DNA of 64,000 bases, taken from Theobroma cacao. Taxonomy: Eukaryota; Streptophyta; Magnoliopsida; Malvales; Malvaceae. The notes beneath the pieces are model-generated. The model saw only the letters and a list, made by a program, of their open reading frames with translations, was not told the DNA's origin and made no database searches. The position numbers were made by a program, and so were the translations under genes. Of the stretch, positions 57,870 to 64,000 are shown in pieces. The stretch lies in assembly GCF_000208745.1 (NCBI RefSeq), contig NC_030853.1, positions 18,012,446 through 18,076,445 on the forward strand, written 5' to 3'. The number at the start of each line of letters is the position of its first letter. The first letter of the stretch is position 1.

Positions 57870-59251
57870 CATCATAATGAAATGGTACATGAATCAATAA
57901 CAACCACATATCACAACATAAAACCATTTAGCAAAAGCTTGTTCCCAAGGCACTTGTTTTAAGATAAAGTTGTACAAAATCATTCAAATGCTTTGTACAA
58001 AACAGTCACATTCCCAATATGATTTTGAAATGCAGTTCACTCACCTGATAAAACTAGCACCAACAAGGTCCTAATCTAAGTAGTCCTGAAATACCATTAA
58101 AACCTATATTTATCAATAAACCATAACAATCTCAATTAAGTTGTAAATTAAATCTAATAATTCTAATGAATTTATAATAGACAATCTACCCTCTAACCTA
58201 ACATTTAACCTAAGTCTCTAGTCTAATTCACAAACCCATTTGGCCAACTACTCCAATTTAAATTTTGTTACCTGGATGAGTTTAGAGGCATGAAGATCAA
58301 CCAAAAACCTAATTTTTCCAAGAAAAATAATTTGAAGAAATTAGAGAATAAATATGAAAATATAACCATAAATACAAAAATTCCAAAAGTTGGAAATATA
58401 TACCTATCAACCCTGAAAATGAAGATTTGAAGTCAAAAATCCTAGTGCTGTTGAATGTGAAGTAAAAATAGAAAATATAAGAAACAATGAGAGATTTTTC
58501 TCTCTCTCTCTTAGGGTTTAGATGTGCTGGAAATTGGGGTTAGAAGTTGCAAATTCAGTGCCCAAGAAATTAGGAGAAGGAAGGATTAGGAAAAGAAAAG
58601 AAATAAAAAGAAAACAAGGAAAAATCACATGAAAAATTTGATTTTCATGGAGGTGGAATGAAAAATGGCATTGGATGGGTGAGGAAGAAGAAAAAGTTGC
58701 TGGAAGCTTGAAGAATCTGCTGGAAATTTGAAGAAGTTGCTAGAAACTTGGATCTTTATGCCTTATATTTATCCATTTTCTTACGTAATTACCAAAATAC
58801 CCTTAACAAGGTCATTTTGTCTTCTTCCTATCTTTTGTGCAATCTTTTTATTCTTTTGACACTAGGACAAGGTCCACAATGATCTAACTACTCGATTTTA
58901 TGAAAACTTAAAATTTTGACTCGATGTGCAAAATGACCATTTTGCCCTTACAGTGGAAATTATCATTATTTTTATTTTTCTCATTTATTTACCATCATAA
59001 ACATCATTTATTCATTCCTTAGGCCTATTTAGATCTTAATAGCATATAAAAAAAACCCACTCGTAGGAGCCTACCAAGAGAAATTACGAAATTATCCCTA
59101 ATCCGCATTATCACGTCTACTTCTAGTTACGTGTTTATAAAGGTTGAGATTTCATAGGTTCACTTCTGAATTACCCTTTTAACTTAGTAATCAACCTCAA
59201 TTGGCATCCGTAAACTTTATTAGCCACCGTATCAAAATACAGGGTACTGCA
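57576..59251 (-). repeat. 3' LTR of element C
   Basis: 1676 bp, TG...CA bounded. Same family as solo LTRs A and B but with a (TA)n run at about 57836-57866 where they have the 43-bp minisatellite. Confidence 0.87.
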
Positions 59252-62200
59252 TTCTCCCCCACTTAAAATGAATTCGTCCTCAAATTCAAATCGACGTAGG
59301 GTGAATAATCAAAGTTCTAAAGTTCTGTCACATCACTCTCGTCAGGCATTCTTAACATAGAATCTTGGTTTATGCATCATATTGACTTCCAATCTTATAG
59401 AAAACTCGACAATGTCATAGTATGTAGTTATGTGTACTACTCTTGTTGGATCAAAATAATATCATTCTTTATCTTATGAAGAGAATTCAAATATGATATT
59501 AACTCTGGTCACACCTCAATCAAATCATCCTTAAATCATCAATCATGCATGTTTACTTAACCATCCTTAACTCCTCTACCTTGCTCCTTTATCAACCCTT
59601 CCAATATTCAAGCATCTATTCCACCATTGACTATGGGTTTAATTTGTCAATCAATCTCTATTTCATTTTTTTTTTCATTCTCCCATACAAATTCCATTTA
59701 AGCATTTCACACTACATAAGGATCAAACGCTCTTTATTCATTTCATTTATGTTTTAATATCAAAGATGATTCAAATCTAATAACCATTAGTCATCATATT
59801 CCCAAAAACAAACTCCAATACTTTCATGATCGAGTGCTCACTAGATAAATCTCAACTTATACCACAAGGTATTTTAATAAATCATGACATTCCACATACT
59901 CTCTTATAATCTTAACCAATCTCTTTAATCAATAACTCAACCTTTCAAGATTAAAGTTGCTCAAATTTTCCCTTTAAAGTTCCTTTCCAACTCTCATTTT
60001 GATTACTAATCATTTCTATATTTCCAATGTCATAGCTAATTTGCTCGTCATCAATCACCCACAACATATCTAACTTGATATTTCTCAAATTTACTCCAAA
60101 TATTAAATCTCATGGCCTCATTAGTTTATCAATCTGAGGATGAAATTAGACATTAATCTTTCCTTAAGTACAGTTTAAAATCAAGGAATCATTTACTAAG
60201 ACCTTTCTGAAATTAACTTCTTTCAGCCTTTTTTACCTTAGAAAATTAAATCCATCATCCTTTATTATGAATCATGGGCTTTATGCTAATCAAGGTAGAT
60301 TTCACACTGTTAAGGGCACAAATTCAAGTGCACACCTTCACGCATAAGCTATAAACTTTTCTCCACATCTTTATATATCAAAACTATATATATTGAAGCT
60401 ATACCAAAACAGATACATCATTTTCCATTGCCCCTTAGGATATTAAATTCATGTCATACTTCTCTAGTTGTGTACTTCATAATAACCTAACAATTTCTAG
60501 CTCACAGTTAAGTTAGTTTATATGTCAAGCCTCTCAGGCTATATTAAAACACCAAATTTTATCATGATATAATAGAATTTGATGAACTCATACCAAAAGT
60601 ATAAACACTTACTTTTAAGCTAACAACAGTATCATCCACTTGTTCACTACCAAAATCAAAGATAAATTTTCTTAATCATTGTCTAGCACTATAACCGTTG
60701 ATAGAATATCATCATCGAATCAAATTATAACTAACTCCGCATGAGCTTTTATACTAATATGCAACATATATATCCATACATATATATTTCCAAAAATTTT
60801 AACTTCAAATAGCCTTAGGCATATCAAGCCTAATAAGCCATCTGTAAAATCAAAATAACCAACAATCAAGTTTAGAGTCATTTCTTCTCTTAGTTGGTTA
60901 GATCATGCTCATCATTTGTGGTGAATTCACAAAGCTGATTTCAATATTCCATTCTCATACAAGAGTCAACCACTAATTGACACCATCTCCAAACACCAAG
61001 TGTTTTATAAGTCGATTTTCTTAGTCAAAATTTATATTGTAGTATTCCATCTCTAGGTCATGTCTCATTACCAAATCTTTATTTGTATATGAGTACTTGA
61101 ATTCTCAAATCATCATCTCTTTTCCCAAGTAGATCTCTACGAATCCAATTGTGTACTTTTATTCCCTCACCAAGGGTAATATCGATTAACTAAAGCATAT
61201 CACCATTATTCACTAAGCATTTAAAGCACAGTTCAATCTTTGCTTAACTTTATTTGGTACTCTACCTTGATAACTACTCAACATGAAATGAAACATGTGA
61301 GGGAAGCACTTTTTACTATTGTATGCTTTACCTCCACAAGTGTATCAAGACCATATCATTATCGGGTCTATGTAATGGCAAGGTAGTCATTACCTCAAAC
61401 CAACATTCCCAAGCATTCTTAGACTTGTAGCGTACCTTGGTGCTACGTGACATATCAGTCACGAGCATTAACATCACTATAAAACTATTAGCTCCTCGAG
61501 CTTTAATGTTTTCTCATTGTGAAAAATCTTTTGAATTTACCTCATCAGGGTATTCACAAGGTGGATACATGTTCGTAATTTACAGTTCAATGCCTAAAGC
61601 AGTGAACACAATCTCATCATTAAAGTTCTACCCTTATCTATCAATCAAGCTCCCTTACACATTTACCTATACATTGTTAGGTTACTCACAAGCCACTCAT
61701 GGCCATCCAAATTTTGACTTCTTATAGCAAGTCAAGCTAATATATTCTCTTATGCATTTTCCATACACTTCCAAATCACTTAAACACTTTCTTTAATAGG
61801 GTTTCATTGAGAATTTAATCAATCAAAGGCTTATCTTCAAAGCCACTCATAACTTTAATCGTTCATTGTATGTCCGATAACACTTTAGCTCACTGACCCC
61901 ACTGGGCATTATTTTAAAATCTCCCAAGGTATTTGTGTTCTTAGTTCGGATCATACTATCTAACTTAGTATAATTGCATTAATTATCCTTAAGCTCTTTA
62001 TGCTCAGCATATCAACATCCATATCTCCCTCCCCATTCATGTTATTGACCTTTTTAAGGTATATGTGGCTTTTCAACCTTTCACAATACATTCCACATTT
62101 ATGCCAAGGCACTCTCAATCTCATGCCAAGCCTATTGTCATGTAACCATAAATCAGGTAAACTCCCCTATGGGATATCTCTTTCCATATGATGCATGGGG

Positions 62201-63721
62201 ATCACAAGAAGTACAACTCCAAGTGTATGCCTACATATTGATAATCTCCATATATTTTGCGATCATGGAAATCACAATATGCAAAACTAACTTTCTATCA
62301 CAAGTTTGTGATCGGAACATTAGTCTCTACATATCTCACTTTGGACATACTTCACCACTAACATTCATATACCTTTACCACAACGTTCAGTGCAATTTGA
62401 TTAAGTAAGGATCTCCAAATTTACTCTTAGGTACTCATATATCAAATTGTACACTACTTAGTGTTAAGATCTTGGTTGTACTCATCAATTCTCAGCCAAT
62501 TACATCCATAAGGCAAACAATTCACATAAATTTTTTTGTATCTTGCCTTTGCAGCTATAAGATCAAAATTTCTTAAGCTTAGGGTGCAGAAGCTTCCTCT
62601 TAGAGCATATCTGAAAATCCACATGTTTTAAGTCCCTTAGCTTTGGAGAAATCACATTCAAGACTAATCATTTACATCATAGGTTGCATATTGAACCAAA
62701 AATATTTTTAAATTGACCTTTAAAGCCATTCATATATCGATCTTAGTATAGAACTCCATATGGCACTTAGACTAAATTTGTCATTTCCATGATATTTAAT
62801 TTCAAACTGCTAAATCACATCTAGTCCTTTAATCCTTTGGCTTCACACTAAGCATAGCAAAATTCAAGCTCATCCTTAGAGTATATCATGTACTAGCCTT
62901 TTACTTCATGACCATACATCAATTATAATAATCAGTGATTTTCGCCCTTAAGCTAATTTATGCAATTATAACCATAAATCACAATAATTCAATTCAAGCC
63001 TTGGAATCTCACAGTTACTTAATTAGAATCAAAACCAACCCCATTTAAACTACTATACACATATTCAACACTTATACATTTATAAAATATTTCAAAAGCC
63101 CACACCATTTCTATAGGGGCATGTCAAGCTCAACTAACATAGTGCATTTACCTCAGTGCACATAACGCTGGTTTACACTTTCCTCGATATTTAATTTTAT
63201 AAACCTCAAGCGAGTCATAACATTCACTATTCATTCTAGTCAAATACTGCTCTTATTACCATTATCGTACGTCCTCCCTATATTGACCTCAAATACAATC
63301 CATAGTCTCTAAATTTTTTTAAGTTTTTTTTTCCTTGATAACCATGGGTTCAAATCATAATTCCACTAAAGGAATAAATTATTACGGACCTAACAATCTA
63401 GCTCCACCTTCCTCCATCCTTAGTCAGAGGAATATGTCATTATATTGACCTTTCATTAAGAGCATTTGCTTAAAAATCTTTCCAATAATGGTTTGTGTCT
63501 CGGGTGGCATCTCAAACCGGAGCAATGATACCATTTATGCCCTTTACATGACAATAGCAAAAGGGCAGGTTACTAGAAATAGGAGTTCATATAGCCTCTT
63601 GTCTATGATTTGTGCTGCAGTTATAAACCATAAACAAGACTCTCCATTAACTCCGACAACTTCGCTGACAGACACAAAGATCCCTAGGGCTCGACTAAAC
63701 CTAGAGCTCTGATACCACCTT
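59252..63721. other. Interior of element C, no coding capacity seen
   Basis: Even in texture, pyrimidine-rich on the + strand, with only short open stretches that show no polyprotein motif. The purine tract (complement of TCTCCCCCACTTAAAATG) is at its left edge and the primer site at its right edge. Confidence 0.6.
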
Positions 63722-64000
63722 TGTCATAGCCCAAATTTTCGAGCCATCACTAGCGCATGAGCCCAATGGGCATAGCCCAAGCAAGCCTATTTATGTGACT
63801 CCATTCATCAATGTCATCACTCATTCTTACAACCGTATTTCATAATTCTTATCAACAAGTATTTCAATACTTTTTCATCGAAACCATATGTTCACATTTA
63901 TGATTCAAAATAATGTCATTTGTGCCATCTCGTAGTGGCAACATTAATCAACATAAACGTCTATTACTTAAGATATATATATATATATATATATATATAT
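63722..64000 (-). repeat. 5' LTR of element C, cut by the window end
   Basis: Starts TGTCATAGCCC and follows 57576 onward closely through ATTTCATAATTCTTATCAAC to the (TA)n run. Confidence 0.88.

Larger units (their letters stand above)
57576..64000 (-). mobile_element. Large LTR element (C), apparently noncoding (LARD-like), runs past the window
   Basis: Left LTR 57576-59251 and the start of the right LTR at 63722 share their first 230 bases almost exactly. On the minus strand, CTAAGTGGGGGAGA-type purine sequence abuts the left LTR, and TGGTATCAGAGCTC (tRNA-Met primer site, about 63704-63717) abuts the right LTR. The direction is therefore right to left and the left LTR is the 3' one. The 4.5-kb interior shows no gag, protease, polymerase or integrase motif on either strand. 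The element sits inside the 5' LTR of Copia element 2. Confidence 0.85.

Noticed and set aside
59545..62408. Several open stretches of 60-96 residues on the + strand
   Set aside because: Inside element C, on the strand opposite to its direction, with no domain motif and many non-ATG starts.
63704..63717. tRNA-Met-like sequence (also at 33121 and 5453)
   Set aside because: These are retrotransposon primer binding sites complementary to the tRNA 3' end, not tRNA genes; no cloverleaf surrounds them.

Overview
This window is nuclear DNA of a eudicot plant. It is AT-rich and carries plant-specific gene families: RALF peptide precursors and CrRLK1L (FERONIA/THESEUS-type) receptor kinases with malectin-like ectodomains. 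These genes are separated by decayed plant transposable elements of Copia, Gypsy, L1-type LINE, MULE and hAT type. The species cannot be fixed from sequence alone. There is one assembly gap (44676-45069).

The host genes form a ligand-receptor neighbourhood. Four RALF precursor genes lie on the + strand at 12274-12606, 26816-27160, 29905-30249 and 31064-31414. Three CrRLK1L loci accompany them: a broken fragment at the left edge (1-845, -), a nearly complete copy with one nonsense codon (13970-16570, -), and an intact 884-residue receptor (45967-48621, +). RALF peptides are established extracellular ligands of CrRLK1L receptors, so secreted ligands and candidate receptors are interleaved here in less than 50 kb. 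The broken left copy and the nonsense copy come from a segmental duplication that includes about 0.8 kb of shared upstream DNA.

The rest is mostly transposable elements. From left to right: a Copia element (942-5941) inside the upstream part of the duplicated receptor segment; a solo LTR (7690-10230) with a perfect 5-bp target duplication; a 6.9-kb MULE (18361-25248) with a perfect 9-bp target duplication, a dead MuDR-type transposase, a DUF1985-type gene on the opposite strand and inverted 31-bp tandem arrays near both ends; a gag-only Copia-type element (32747-34729) with a perfect 5-bp target duplication; an L1-type LINE (about 34790-43691) interrupted by a Gypsy element (35368-40730); a possible Helitron end (about 43838); a 978-bp hAT derivative (49478-50455) with a perfect 8-bp target duplication; and a nested complex at the right. 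In that complex a Copia element (51006-57575) carries a solo LTR (51504-54228) in its body and a large apparently noncoding LTR element (57576 to beyond the window end) in its 5' LTR.

The transposon reading frames are decayed, several of them mainly by in-frame stops. The receptor at 45967 and the RALF genes at 29905 and 31064 look intact. The RALF genes at 12274 and 26816 are open but atypical: the first lacks two of the four cysteines, the second lacks a signal peptide.
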